Origin: Nitrobacteraceae bacterium AZCC 2146
GTDB taxonomy: Bacteria > Pseudomonadota > Alphaproteobacteria > Rhizobiales > Xanthobacteraceae
Assembly: GCA_036924855.1 (NCBI GenBank)
Contig: JBAGRP010000001.1
Span: 6,560,001-6,624,000 of the forward strand
Length of the DNA stretch: 64,000 bases
Direction of reading: 5' to 3'
In this document: positions 27,854 through 36,974 of the stretch, one piece after another
Numbering within the stretch: the first letter of the stretch is position 1
Layout: the number at the start of each line of letters is the position of its first letter
The notes under the pieces: model-generated
Told to the model about the DNA's origin: nothing
The model's input: only the letters and a program-made list of their open reading frames with translations
Databases searched by the model: none
Made by a program: the position numbers and the translations under genes

Positions 27854-27956
27854 CGATGCTGCCTCCCGTTCAGACAGCACCTCTGAATCACACTCCACCA
27901 GATTTGGGAATCCCAAACCGATTCAGGTCAACGCGATCATGCTCTAGGCGCGCTGG

Positions 27957-28787
27957 CTATTTGTCGGCCGGAGCAGTCTTTTCATTCGGCGAGGGCAATG
28001 CCGAATTCGGGCCGGTCTCGCTCAGCGCCAGCAACCGTTCAAACGGTGCGGGGGAGACCCGGAAAGCGCCTTCGAACGGATACTCCTGCAAAGCGATCAG
28101 GCCGAGCGCGACCACTGCGCCGGTGCAGAACACGGTCAATGCGGCCAGCATCGCGCGGGGACGCTCGAGGTGCACCAGCGCCAACGCGATTTGCGTGATC
28201 AGTCCGAGCAACAGCACCGAACTCCATTTCAGCGTGTTGGTGTGATCGACCGACAGGCTGTGCCGGTCGCTGCGCGCAGTGCCCACCCTGATCGCTGCCG
28301 CCAGCAAGGCAGCGTGAACCGCGCCACTGGCGTCGCGCGTGATGACGGGGTCGCTGATCTCGCGCAGCAGATCGTCATAGGCGGCATCGGTGCGCGGCGA
28401 TGTTTCGCCATGAACGATGGCCGGCCATTCGTCATAGAGGGTGGAATTGACATAGGCTTTCAGGGCGACACGGATGGCTCCCATGTCGCTCGCGGATGCC
28501 ACACTCAATGTATAGATGTTGCGCAGTTCACCGGCTTCGGTCTGCACTGCGCGCACGGCCTGCCGGCTGCGGTCGCCGACATCATTGGCGAGAAAGCCCG
28601 TCAGCAGCCCGAACAGGATCGCCACCGACGAGAAAAACGGCGCCACGACGCCGGTAAGGGATCGAGCGTGCGATCCGAGCGGCGATCGGAAAACCAGCCC
28701 GACGAGCACGAGCATCATGCCATAATAAAACAAGCACAAGGTGGTGAAGATGCCCAGTGCGGGCAGGTCAAGCCAGGCTCTGATCAT
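27957..28787 (-). CDS. DUF4239-family membrane protein (bestrophin-like)
   Basis: The 276-residue protein has membrane segments near residues 10-32 and 45-68 (GVVAPFFSSVAILFGLLTGFLAND) and two more near 190-235, with a soluble helical region between them. The pattern, with GFLANDVGDRSRQAVRAVQTEA after helix 2, matches DUF4239, a family described as bestrophin-like; its function is not established. It is transcribed against the dcw cluster, divergent from the ddl-like gene, and sits next to the IS630 element, so it probably arrived as an insertion. Confidence 0.75.
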   Translation of the reverse strand: MIRAWLDLPALGIFTTLCLFYYGMMLVLVGLVFRSPLGSHARSLTGVVAPFFSSVAILFGLLTGFLANDVGDRSRQAVRAVQTEAGELRNIYTLSVASASDMGAIRVALKAYVNSTLYDEWPAIVHGETSPRTDAAYDDLLREISDPVITRDASGAVHAALLAAAIRVGTARSDRHSLSVDHTNTLKWSSVLLLGLITQIALALVHLERPRAMLAALTVFCTGAVVALGLIALQEYPFEGAFRVSPAPFERLLALSETGPNSALPSPNEKTAPADK

Positions 28788-28915
28788 CGGGACTCTCTTT
28801 GTTGACGGTTTGCAGGCAGGCTCGCGCCGCAGGCCGAAATGAGCAATATCTGACTCGCGGCGCGCAATGCTATTGGCTGATGGGGGGCGACGGCTGAGTC
28901 GGGGAGCCTCTATCG

Positions 28916-29923
28916 ATGACGGAGCGGAACCAATCGATGCGTATCACCATTTTGTTCGGCGGTCTGAACAAGGAGCGCCTTGTCTCGGTGGCGACCGCGC
29001 AGGCGCTGCATGCGGCGTTGCCGGAGGCCGACCTGTGGTTCTGGGACGCCGATGACCGCGTCTATGCGACCCAGCCGCAAACGCTGCTGAATCACACGCG
29101 GCCGTTCGAGGACCCGTTCAAGCCGGACAGCGCCGGCATCGGCCGACTGTCGCCGGCGCTCGACAAGGCCAAAGCGGAAGACCGCCTGTTGGTACTCGGC
29201 CTGCACGGCGGCACCGCGGAGAACGGCGAGCTGCAGACGATGTGCGAGATGCGCGGCATCGCCTTCACCGGCTCCGGCTCGGCATCGTCGAACCTGGCGT
29301 TCGACAAGGTCGCGGCCAAGCGCTTCGCCGCCATCGCCGGCGTGACGACCGCGGCCGGCGTGGCGCTCGACGATCTCGAGGCCGCGCTGGCCGAACACGG
29401 CAGGCTGATCGCCAAGCCGGCCCGCGATGGCTCAAGCTACGGCCTGATGTTCGTCAATGCGACCCAGGATATCGTCGCCGTGCGCCGTGCGGCGAAGACC
29501 GAGGACTACGTCGTCGAGCCGTTCGTCGCCGGGGTGGAGGCCACCTGCGGCGTGCTGGAGCAGGCCGACGGCTCGCTCATCGCACTGCCGCCGATCGAAA
29601 TCATCCCGGCGGATGGCGGCTTCGACTACGAGGCGAAATATCTGGCCAAGTCGACGCAGGAAATCTGCCCCGGCCGGTTCGCGCCGGAGATCAGCGCGGG
29701 GATCATGGACTTTGCGATCAGGGCGCACAAAGCCATGTCGTGCCGGGGCTATTCGCGGTCGGATTTCATCGTCTCGACGAAGGGACCGGTTTTCCTTGAG
29801 ACCAACACCTTGCCCGGACTGACCAAGGCCTCGCTGTATCCGAAGGCCCTTGCGGCGCAGGGCATCGGCTTCGTCGATTTCCTGCACGGCCAGATCGCCC
29901 TGGCGGCGAAGCGCGTGGGCTGA
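28916..29923 (+). CDS. Divergent D-alanine--D-alanine ligase-like ATP-grasp protein
   Basis: The 335-residue ATP-grasp protein resembles Ddl: ITILFGGLNKERLVS at the N-terminus (Ddl has GGxSxExxVS, so the Ser is replaced by Asn-Lys), LGLHGGTAENGELQ near 98, GSGSASSNLAFDK near 116, a central ATP-grasp part (LIAKPARDGSSYGLMFV) and LETNTLPGLTKASLYPKA near 298. The Glu of KER and the ETNTLPG metal-binding region are kept. It is clearly not the ancestral dcw ddlB, whose 3' end survives downstream at 30118-30339. It may supply D-Ala-D-Ala or use another substrate. GGGGAG lies 11 bp before ATG 28916; ATG 28937 is an alternative. Confidence 0.8.
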   Translation: MTERNQSMRITILFGGLNKERLVSVATAQALHAALPEADLWFWDADDRVYATQPQTLLNHTRPFEDPFKPDSAGIGRLSPALDKAKAEDRLLVLGLHGGTAENGELQTMCEMRGIAFTGSGSASSNLAFDKVAAKRFAAIAGVTTAAGVALDDLEAALAEHGRLIAKPARDGSSYGLMFVNATQDIVAVRRAAKTEDYVVEPFVAGVEATCGVLEQADGSLIALPPIEIIPADGGFDYEAKYLAKSTQEICPGRFAPEISAGIMDFAIRAHKAMSCRGYSRSDFIVSTKGPVFLETNTLPGLTKASLYPKALAAQGIGFVDFLHGQIALAAKRVG

Positions 29924-30117
29924 CCGCCGGCGCGGAAATGGACGGAATGGTTGATCTGACAGGATAATTTCGGCAGCCGGGCGGTGACGCTCCGGAATGA
30001 GCAATTGTTCCATCCGGCGCATTCGCCACAGTCCGGCTAAACTCTTCTACGGGCGCATCAAATCGTGCCCTGCGCGGACCAACTTTACACTTTGTTTACC
30101 AGGAAGTCCGAAGGTTA

Positions 30118-30339
30118 ACGCTGGCGGCGCATGTGGCGCTTGGCTGCCGGGGCGTAAGCCGTGCGGATTTCCGTTACGACGATCGCATCGATGGAACTGG
30201 TGGCCTCGTCTGTCTCGAGGCCAACACCCAACCCGGCATGACCGAGACGTCACTTGTGCCAGAGCTCGCAGCGGATGCGGGCATAACATTTGACGAGCTC
30301 GTGCAATGGATGGTGGAGGACGCCTCTCTCGGTCGCTGA
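30118..30339 (+). pseudogene. ddlB: Remnant of canonical ddlB (C-terminal end)
   Basis: The frame from about 30118 to TGA 30339 reads [20 protein letters not shown], then [20 protein letters not shown] and [16 protein letters not shown]. This is the C-terminal end of a typical alphaproteobacterial DdlB, including the metal and nucleotide-binding ExNTQPGMT segment. The N-terminal three quarters are absent: upstream sequence has no Ddl similarity in any frame before the unrelated divergent ligase gene. The remnant still overlaps the ftsQ start by 34 nt, the overlap expected of an intact ddlB-ftsQ junction. Confidence 0.85.
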
Positions 30340-31325
30340 GATCGCTGGGGCCCCAAGCTGATCTGAAAATGGCTGCCGTTGGAGCAGCCATCCTGCTGCG
30401 CGAGCAGCTGGCGCCGCTTGTTCGTTTTCTTGCCCGTTTTCTTGCCCGTTTTCGTTTCAGGAAGCCCGTGGTCCGCGAGCCAAGCCCGAACCGGTTCATC
30501 GCGACCTTCGAGCGCTACATTCCCCGCCGCGTCGGCATCGCCGCCACCGTCCTGATGCTGCTCGGCAGCGTCGCGCTGGGTGTCGTCAAGGGCAACCACC
30601 TCGATGAAGTGGTCGATGCGCTGAGCGACACCCGCAACGCTGCCGCCAATGCCGCCGGATTCCGGATCGCCTCGGTCATCCTGAATGGCCGCAAGCAGCT
30701 GACCCAGGACGAAATTCTCGCGATCGGCGGCGTCAACGGCCGCTCCTCGCTGCTGTTCCTCGATGCCGCCACGGTTCGCGACAAGCTCAAGGCCAATCCG
30801 TGGATCGCCGACGCCAACGTGCTGAAGCTCTATCCGAACCGGCTGCAGATCGACGTCACCGAACGCACCGCCTTCGCGCTGTGGCAGCAGGACGGCCGTC
30901 TGTCCGTCGTCGCCGACGATGGCGCCGTGCTGGAGACTTATGTTTCGCGCCGCTTCACCTCGCTGCCGCTGGTGGTGGGCAAGGGCGCCGATACCCGCGC
31001 CAGGGATTTCCTGGCGCTGCTCGATCGCTATCCGCAGGTCCGCTCGGTCACCAAGGCCGCGATCTTCGTCGGCGAACGGCGCTGGAATTTGCGTTTGAAG
31101 GACGGGCTCGACGTACGCCTGCCGGAAAACGACGTCGGCAATGCGCTGGCGATGCTGAGCAAGCTCGACAAGGAAGATCATTTGTTTTCGCGTGATATCG
31201 TCGCCATCGACATGCGGCTTTCGGACCGGCTGACGGTGCGGCTGTCGGAAGACGCCGCCAAGGCGCGCGAAGAGCTGTTCAACAAGGATAAAGACAAGAA
31301 CAAGAAGAAGGCTGGTGCCGCATGA
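30306..31325 (+). CDS. ftsQ: Cell division protein FtsQ
   Basis: FtsQ is the bitopic divisome scaffold. The 339-residue protein has a basic cytoplasmic N-terminus, a membrane segment near 78-97 ([17 protein letters not shown]), a POTRA domain ([20 protein letters not shown] near 118) and the FtsQ/DivIB beta domain ([24 protein letters not shown] near 160). A 12-bp tandem duplication near 30425-30448 gives FLARFLAR in the cytoplasmic tail. The ATG lies inside the ddlB remnant. The C-terminus is Lys-rich. The stop overlaps the ftsA start as ATGA. Confidence 0.95.
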   Translation: MDGGGRLSRSLRSLGPQADLKMAAVGAAILLREQLAPLVRFLARFLARFRFRKPVVREPSPNRFIATFERYIPRRVGIAATVLMLLGSVALGVVKGNHLDEVVDALSDTRNAAANAAGFRIASVILNGRKQLTQDEILAIGGVNGRSSLLFLDAATVRDKLKANPWIADANVLKLYPNRLQIDVTERTAFALWQQDGRLSVVADDGAVLETYVSRRFTSLPLVVGKGADTRARDFLALLDRYPQVRSVTKAAIFVGERRWNLRLKDGLDVRLPENDVGNALAMLSKLDKEDHLFSRDIVAIDMRLSDRLTVRLSEDAAKAREELFNKDKDKNKKKAGAA

Positions 31326-32647
31326 CCAGCCTCGATCGCAACCAGGCGCCGAAGACGCGCCAGATGGCGGCCAACCGCACCGCGCTGGTGGCCTCGCTGG
31401 ACGTCGGCACCAGCAAGATCGCGTGCATGATCGCGCGCCTGAAACCATGCGCGCCTAATGAAGCGCTGCGCGGCCGCACCCATGCCATCGAACTGATCGG
31501 CTACAGCCAGATCCAGTCGCGCGGTGTCAAATCCGGCGCCGTCGTCGATATGGGCGAAGCCGAGCAGGCCGTGCGCCACGCCGTGTCGCTGGCCGAACGG
31601 ATGGCAAAAGTTCACGTCGAGTCCGTGCTGCTGTCGGTCTCGGCCGGCCGCCTGCAGGGCCAGCTGATTGAGGCCTCCGCCGATATCAAGGGCGGCGCGG
31701 TGACCTCGGCCGACGTCACCCGCGTCACCTCCACCGGCATGAAGCATGCCACGCCGCATGGCCGTACCGTGCTGCACGCGCTGCCGGTCGGTTACGCGCT
31801 GGACGGCGTCAAGGGCATTCGCGATCCAAAAGGCATGGTAGCGAGCCAGTTCGGCGTCGACATGAATGTCGTCACCGCCGACGCCACGGTCGCGCGAAAC
31901 CTGATGCTCGTGGTCGAGCGCTGCCATCTCAATGTCGAAGCCATGGCGGCGAGTCCTTATGTCGCAGGTCTGTCGGTTCTCACCGACGACGAGACCGATC
32001 TCGGCGCCGCCGTCGTCGAGATGGGGGCGGGGACCACGACGATTGCGACCTATTCCGGCGGGCGTTTCGTGCACGCGTCGGGATTTGCGGTCGGCGGGCA
32101 ACACATCACCATGGATCTCGCGCGCGGGCTCGGTTGTTGCATCGCAGATGCCGAGCGAATCAAAACGTTATATGGCACCGTGCTGACCGGTGGCTCCGAT
32201 GCGCGCGAACTGATGAACGTGCCGACGGCTGGTGATAACGACCGCGATTTTCCGCAGGTCGTGTCCCGCGCCACGATCGCGAACATCGTGCGGCAGCGCG
32301 CCGAGGAGATTTTTGAAATGGTCAGGGACCGACTCGCGGATTCCCCCTTCGCAGCAGAGCCGCGGGCGCGAGTGGTGCTGAGCGGCGGCGCGTCGCAGCT
32401 CACCGGCCTTGCCGAACTCGGCAGCCAGATTCTCGGCCGTACCGTCCGCATCGGCCGTCCGCTCGGTTTCGGCCGGCTGCCCAACGAGGCCAAGAGCGCA
32501 TCCTTCGCGGTGCCGTCGGGCCTCCTGGTCTATCCGCAGTTCGCTCATCTTGAACACGTTGAACCGCGGCATACGCGGCAGCTCAAGACAGGGACCGACG
32601 ACGGTTATTTTGGAAAGGTCGGACGATGGCTTCGCGAGGGCTTCTGA
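31322..32647 (+). CDS. ftsA: Cell division protein FtsA
   Basis: FtsA is the actin-like ATPase that tethers FtsZ to the membrane. The 441-residue protein has the phosphate-1 motif ALVASLDVGTSKIACMIA near 22, an inserted SHS2 (1C) domain (VKSGAVVDMGEAEQAVRHAV near 70), the phosphate-2/adenosine region (GAAVVEMGAGTTTIATY near 230 and VLSGGASQLTGL near 350), and a C-terminal amphipathic helix (FGKVGRWLREGF) typical of the membrane-targeting sequence. It is translationally coupled to ftsQ. ftsZ follows after 98 bp. Confidence 0.97.
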   Translation: MTSLDRNQAPKTRQMAANRTALVASLDVGTSKIACMIARLKPCAPNEALRGRTHAIELIGYSQIQSRGVKSGAVVDMGEAEQAVRHAVSLAERMAKVHVESVLLSVSAGRLQGQLIEASADIKGGAVTSADVTRVTSTGMKHATPHGRTVLHALPVGYALDGVKGIRDPKGMVASQFGVDMNVVTADATVARNLMLVVERCHLNVEAMAASPYVAGLSVLTDDETDLGAAVVEMGAGTTTIATYSGGRFVHASGFAVGGQHITMDLARGLGCCIADAERIKTLYGTVLTGGSDARELMNVPTAGDNDRDFPQVVSRATIANIVRQRAEEIFEMVRDRLADSPFAAEPRARVVLSGGASQLTGLAELGSQILGRTVRIGRPLGFGRLPNEAKSASFAVPSGLLVYPQFAHLEHVEPRHTRQLKTGTDDGYFGKVGRWLREGF

Positions 32648-32745
32648 TGAAATTTTTCCGGCCAGTTCTTTTTCCATCCTCAACGCTTTCGGCCTTCGGC
32701 CGCGGGCATGACCAGACAACGCGCGCGTAATCGAGAGGCAATCCC

Positions 32746-34530
32746 ATGACACTCAATCTTACCCCCCCTGATATCAGCGAGCTCAAGCCCCGGATCACCG
32801 TGTTCGGTGTTGGTGGCGCCGGCGGCAATGCCGTCAACAACATGATCACCGCCGGTCTGCAGGGTGTCGATTTCGTCGTCGCCAACACCGACGCGCAGGC
32901 GCTGACCATGTCGAAGGCGCAGCGCATCGTGCAGATGGGCACCCAGGTCACCCAGGGCCTCGGCGCCGGTTCGCAGCCGGACGTCGGCGCCGCCGCCGCG
33001 CAGGAAGTGATCGACGAAATCCGCGATCATCTCTCGGGCGCCAACATGGTGTTCGTCACCGCCGGCATGGGCGGCGGCACCGGCACCGGGGCTGCTCCCG
33101 TCATCGCCAAGACCGCGCGCGACATGGGCATCCTCACTGTGGGCGTCGTCACCAAGCCGTTCCACTTTGAAGGCCAGCGCCGCATGCGCACCGCCGAGGC
33201 CGGTATTTCCGAGCTGCACAAGGTGGTCGACACGCTGCTGATCATCCCGAACCAGAACCTGTTCCGGGTCGCCAACGAGAAGACCACCTTCGCCGACGCC
33301 TTCGCGATGGCCGACCAGGTGCTGTATTCCGGCGTCGCCTGCATCACCGACCTGATGGTCAAGGAAGGCCTGATCAACCTCGACTTCGCCGACGTTCGCG
33401 CCGTGATGCGCGAAATGGGCAAGGCGATGATGGGTACCGGCGAAGCCACCGGCGAGAAGCGCGCGCTGACCGCCGCCGAAGCCGCCATCGCCAACCCGCT
33501 GATCGACGATTCCTCGATGAAGGGCGCCCGTGGCCTCCTGATCTCGATCACCGGCGGCAAGGACCTGACGCTGTTCGAGGTCGATGAAGCCGCTACCCGC
33601 ATCCGCGAGGAAGTCGATGCCGACGCCAACATCATCGTCGGCGCCACCTTCGACGAGACCCTCGATGGTGTGATCCGCGTCTCGGTGGTCGCCACCGGCA
33701 TCGAGCAGGCCATGCTGGCCCGCAACGCCGCGGCGCCTGTCGTCACTGCGACCGCCGCCGCACCGGGCACCCCGGATGGCCGTCTCGCCGATCTGACCGC
33801 CCGCCTGCGCGCCGACAACCAGCGCGTCGTCGCCACCACCGCGCAGAAGTCCGACGCGCCGCGTCCCGCCCAGGCTCCCGCCGCGCCGCGCCCGCCCGCC
33901 AGCAACCACGAACGCGCCGCCTTGGCCGCGATCGCCGCAGCCGTTGCTCCGGAAGCCAACCAGCCGGTCGCGCAGGTCTCCAGCCAGCCGGCGTCCTATG
34001 GCGATGTGACCGTGCGTCCGATCGCGCAGAAGCCGTCGCTGTTCCCGGATCGCGAAGCACCGCGCGCGGAAGCCCACGAGCCCGCGCTGCCGGAGCAGTT
34101 CATTCCGCAGGCGGCGGAGCGTGCCCCGATGCGCGCGCCGCGGATGCCGAAGTTCGAGGAACTGCCGATGCCGGCGCAGAACGAGATCCGCCAGGCCCGC
34201 GGCGAATCGGAAGATGAACCGCAGAAGGTCCGGATGTCGCTGCTGCAGCGTCTCGCCAATGTCGGCCTCGGCCGCCGGGACGAGGAATCCGAGCCGCCGG
34301 TCGCAGGCCGTGCCGCCGCTCCGGCGATGGCTCCGATGCCGCCGTTGCCGGAACGCAAGCCGCAGCGCAGCGTCGCCCAGCAGATGGGTAACGAGCCGGT
34401 GTCCGAATACGCCCGCCGCCCCGCGCCACAGGGTCTTGATTCGCACGGCCGTCCGGCACCTGTTGCCCCCGCGCCACAGGGTGACGACCATCTTGATATC
34501 CCGGCGTTCCTGCGCCGCCAGACCAACTGA
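32746..34530 (+). CDS. ftsZ: Cell division GTPase FtsZ
   Basis: FtsZ is the tubulin-like GTPase of the Z ring. The 594-residue protein has [12 protein letters not shown] near 25, the tubulin signature [13 protein letters not shown] near 107, [11 protein letters not shown] with the catalytic T7-loop Asp near 207, and the core ends near 320. A long Pro/Ala-rich intrinsically disordered linker follows to about 575, and the conserved C-terminal peptide DIPAFLRRQ closes the protein. The extended linker is normal for rhizobial FtsZ. A strong terminator follows the gene, ending the ftsQAZ unit. Confidence 0.98.
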   Translation: MTLNLTPPDISELKPRITVFGVGGAGGNAVNNMITAGLQGVDFVVANTDAQALTMSKAQRIVQMGTQVTQGLGAGSQPDVGAAAAQEVIDEIRDHLSGANMVFVTAGMGGGTGTGAAPVIAKTARDMGILTVGVVTKPFHFEGQRRMRTAEAGISELHKVVDTLLIIPNQNLFRVANEKTTFADAFAMADQVLYSGVACITDLMVKEGLINLDFADVRAVMREMGKAMMGTGEATGEKRALTAAEAAIANPLIDDSSMKGARGLLISITGGKDLTLFEVDEAATRIREEVDADANIIVGATFDETLDGVIRVSVVATGIEQAMLARNAAAPVVTATAAAPGTPDGRLADLTARLRADNQRVVATTAQKSDAPRPAQAPAAPRPPASNHERAALAAIAAAVAPEANQPVAQVSSQPASYGDVTVRPIAQKPSLFPDREAPRAEAHEPALPEQFIPQAAERAPMRAPRMPKFEELPMPAQNEIRQARGESEDEPQKVRMSLLQRLANVGLGRRDEESEPPVAGRAAAPAMAPMPPLPERKPQRSVAQQMGNEPVSEYARRPAPQGLDSHGRPAPVAPAPQGDDHLDIPAFLRRQTN

Positions 34531-34556
34531 GGTTTGTTACAATCATGACGACGAAA

Positions 34557-34592
34557 AAGGTCCCGGCTCGCAAGGCCGGGACCTTCGCTTTT
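34557..34592 (+). terminator. Rho-independent terminator after ftsZ
   Basis: AAGGTCCCGGC at 34557-34567 pairs perfectly with GCCGGGACCTT at 34575-34585 around a 7-nt loop and is followed by CGCTTTT. It lies 27 bp after the ftsZ stop and separates the division cluster from lpxC. Confidence 0.88.
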
Positions 34593-34620
34593 GCTGCACT
34601 GCCCGCTGAGGAGATTATAT

Positions 34621-34650
34621 AAGCGATTGATATTAAAAGACTAATCGCTT
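34621..34650. promoter_or_regulatory. Dyad in ftsZ-lpxC intergenic region
   Basis: AAGCGATT at 34621-34628 is repeated inverted as AATCGCTT at 34643-34650 with a 14-bp AT-rich spacer. It lies about 210 bp upstream of lpxC in a relatively AT-rich patch that probably holds the lpxC promoter. A protein-binding site is possible; no regulator is known to me for it. Confidence 0.3.
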
Positions 34651-34859
34651 GGATGGCGCTGCATTGCGAATTGAAGCATGCGGAAACGGTGGCAAATTTG
34701 GTTAACGCTTGGCTCGATTGCGGCAGAGGTAGGGTAACAATCGGTAAAAAAGCGTGAGTTGGCGCACTTTGTGGCAATCGGTATGGTTGCTGCGACTCGG
34801 GGACTTAAGAACGGCCGGATCGGTTGGAATTGAGTGAGTCGCATTTGGGTGGGTTACGA

Positions 34860-35825
34860 ATGAAATTTAGCCGTCAGACAACGCTTTGGTCGCAGGCCAC
34901 CGTTACCGGTGTCGGCGTTCATTCCGGTCTACCCGTTAGTCTGACCCTCGGACCTGCTCCTGTCGATGCAGGTTTTATTTTTATTCGCACCGGCCTCGAT
35001 GGTCCCGCCCGCGAAATCCAGGCCAACGCCAAATCCGTCATCGCCACGGCCTTCGCCACTGTGATTGGCGACCGCGATGGTCCGCTGGTTTCCACCGCCG
35101 AACACGTTCTTGCTGCACTGCGTGGTATGGGCGTCGATAACGCCACCATCGAAGTCGATGGCCCGGAAGTACCGATCATGGACGGCAGCGCTGCTGCCTT
35201 CGTCGCCGCCATCGATCAGGCTGGCATCGTCGAGCAGGCCGCCCGCCGCCGCTTCATTCAGGTTCTCAAGCCGGTGCAGGTTGCGATCGGCGAGTCGTTC
35301 GGCGAACTGCGCCCCTACGCTGCGGGCTTCCGCGCCGAAATCGAAATCGACTTCGCCAATCCGGTGATTGGCCACCAGAGCTACGTGCTCGACCTCAATC
35401 CGCAGAGCTTCCGCCGCGATATCAGCCGCGCCCGCACCTTCGGCTGCATGAACGATGTCGCCCGTCTCTGGAGCGCGGGTTTCGCGCTCGGCGCCTCGAT
35501 GGAAAATTCGGTGGTGTTCGACGAGACCCGCCTGCTCAATACCGAAGGCTTGCGCTATTCCGATGAGTGTGTGCGTCACAAGGTGCTGGACGCGGTCGGC
35601 GATCTCGCTTTGGCCGGCCTGCCGCTGCTCGGCGCCTATCGCTCCGTTCGTGGCGGCCACAAGCTGAACCACGCCGTGCTGAGCGCTCTGATGGCCGATC
35701 GCAGCGCCTGGAAGATCGTCGAAGCCGAACCGGCACAGGCCCGCCGTCCGCGCGTCCACGCCGAAATCGCCAGCGGCATGCTCGGCGGTATGATCGCCCC
35801 GGCGTTCGGCCCTGACGTTTCCTGA
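34860..35825 (+). CDS. lpxC: UDP-3-O-acyl-N-acetylglucosamine deacetylase LpxC
   Basis: LpxC is the zinc deacetylase that commits UDP-GlcNAc derivatives to lipid A synthesis. The 321-residue protein has TTLWSQATVTGVGVHSG at the N-terminus, the zinc His in TAEHVLAAL near 80, the VPIMDGSA loop, then RARTFG, the zinc His and Asp in VRHKVLDAVGDLALAG near 238-242, and the catalytic His in GGHKLNH near 265. Start ATG 34860 (MKFSRQTT) gives the family N-terminus; an in-frame codon at 34824 is upstream. It stands alone between two transcription boundaries. Confidence 0.97.
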   Translation: MKFSRQTTLWSQATVTGVGVHSGLPVSLTLGPAPVDAGFIFIRTGLDGPAREIQANAKSVIATAFATVIGDRDGPLVSTAEHVLAALRGMGVDNATIEVDGPEVPIMDGSAAAFVAAIDQAGIVEQAARRRFIQVLKPVQVAIGESFGELRPYAAGFRAEIEIDFANPVIGHQSYVLDLNPQSFRRDISRARTFGCMNDVARLWSAGFALGASMENSVVFDETRLLNTEGLRYSDECVRHKVLDAVGDLALAGLPLLGAYRSVRGGHKLNHAVLSALMADRSAWKIVEAEPAQARRPRVHAEIASGMLGGMIAPAFGPDVS

Positions 35826-35966
35826 CGCGTTGCGTCAAGACGCGCGTTTGCGTGATCCGGGACATCACCGGTAACCATAACCAACTGTATGACCATGCCG
35901 TTCGCCTTAATCCCGGCGAAATGCCTGCGTATCCGGTTGGTTAACGGACTTTCTTCGGTTAAACAG

Positions 35967-35994
35967 GCGCGCGGTCGCAGGCATGACCGCGCGC
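35967..35994 (+). other. GC-rich stem-loop between lpxC and bamD
   Basis: GCGCGCGGTC at 35967-35976 pairs perfectly with GACCGCGCGC at 35985-35994 around GCAGGCAT. No T-tract follows, so termination is uncertain. The surrounding 240 bp show TTAAC half-sites (near 35940 and 35959) but no full CtrA motif. Confidence 0.45.
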
Positions 35995-36064
35995 GCGTAG
36001 CCGGTTGGTCCGCGATCGTGCGCGGGGTTACGCGCGGGGCATCACAGGCGTCAGGTCTCAATAT

Positions 36065-36961
36065 ATGTCGGCACAGCGTATGACGCTCGAATGGCGCACC
36101 TCACGGCTCACCGGATTTGGCCGGCAGCTGCGCATGGCCTTCGGCCTGATCGTGCTGGCCGTTCCACTGAGCGGCTGCGGCACCGGCGCGCTGTGGGACA
36201 AGTTCAGCAGCAAGGACGACACCTTCGTCGAGGAGCCCGCCGACAAGCTCTACAATGAGGGCTTGTACCTCATGAACCAGAACAAGGATCCGAAGGCGGC
36301 CGCGAAGAAATTCGAGGAAGTCGATCGCCAGCATCCGTATTCCGACTGGGCGCGCAAATCGCTGCTGATGTCGTCCTATGCCGCTTACGAAGCCGGCGAC
36401 TACGACACCTGCATCGGCTCAGCGACCCGCTACGTCACGCTGCATCCCGGCAGCCCCGACGCCGCCTATGCGCAGTACCTGATCGCCGCCTCGCATTACG
36501 ACCAGATCCCCGACATCTCCCGCGACCAGGGCCGCACCGAGAAGGCGATGGCCGCGCTCGAGGAAGTGGTGCGCAAATATCCGACCTCGGAATACGCCAC
36601 CTCCGCCAAGAAGAAGCTGGAGGGCGCCCGCGACCAGCTCGCCGGCAAGGAAATGGCGATCGGCCGCTTTTACATGGACAAGCGCGACTACACCGCCGCC
36701 ATCAACCGCTTCAAGACCGTGGTGACGCAGTATCAGACCACCCGGCACGTCGAGGAAGCGCTCGCACGTCTGACCGAGGCCTATATGTCGATCGGCATCG
36801 TCGGCGAGGCGCAGACCGCCGCTGCCGTGCTTGGCCACAACTTTCCTGACAGCAAGTGGTACAAAGACGCCTATAATCTTGTAAAGTCCGGCGGTCTCGA
36901 GCCGAGCGAGAACAAGGGTTCCTACATCTCCAGGGCCTTCAAGAAGATTGGCCTCGGTTAG
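36065..36961 (+). CDS. bamD: Outer membrane assembly lipoprotein BamD
   Basis: BamD (ComL/YfiO) is an essential subunit of the beta-barrel assembly machine. The 298-residue precursor has a long signal region ending in the lipobox LSGC near residue 38, then TPR repeats (DKLYNEGLYLMNQNKDPKAA, PYSDWARKSLLM, RYVTLHPGSPDAAYAQYL, YTAAINRFKTVVTQYQTT). ATG 36065 (MSAQRM) is chosen; ATG 36080 is an alternative, and the 36005 extension is unlikely. recN begins 13 bp downstream, so the two may be cotranscribed. Confidence 0.94.
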   Translation: MSAQRMTLEWRTSRLTGFGRQLRMAFGLIVLAVPLSGCGTGALWDKFSSKDDTFVEEPADKLYNEGLYLMNQNKDPKAAAKKFEEVDRQHPYSDWARKSLLMSSYAAYEAGDYDTCIGSATRYVTLHPGSPDAAYAQYLIAASHYDQIPDISRDQGRTEKAMAALEEVVRKYPTSEYATSAKKKLEGARDQLAGKEMAIGRFYMDKRDYTAAINRFKTVVTQYQTTRHVEEALARLTEAYMSIGIVGEAQTAAAVLGHNFPDSKWYKDAYNLVKSGGLEPSENKGSYISRAFKKIGLG

Positions 36962-36974
36962 GAACTGAACTCCC

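Larger units (their letters stand above)
26898..27944 (-). mobile_element. IS630-family insertion sequence (about 1.05 kb)
   Basis: The element lies between TA dinucleotides (26896-26897 and 27945-27946), the target duplication of IS630/Tc1 elements. Its ends are imperfect inverted repeats: GAGCGTGATTGC on the left, and GAGCATGATCGC read inward from the right. It carries a two-frame transposase on the minus strand, joined at a run of eight A residues. It sits directly at the murB stop codon, upstream of the ddl-like gene, and could interfere with transcription between murB and the genes beyond. Confidence 0.9.

Noticed and set aside
33730..34480. Very long low-complexity C-terminal region of FtsZ as a possible fusion
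   Set aside because: Extended disordered linkers ending in a conserved [12 protein letters not shown] peptide are normal in rhizobial FtsZ proteins.
35930..35965. CtrA binding sites upstream of bamD
   Set aside because: TTAAC half-sites occur but the spacing does not match TTAA-N7-TTAAC.
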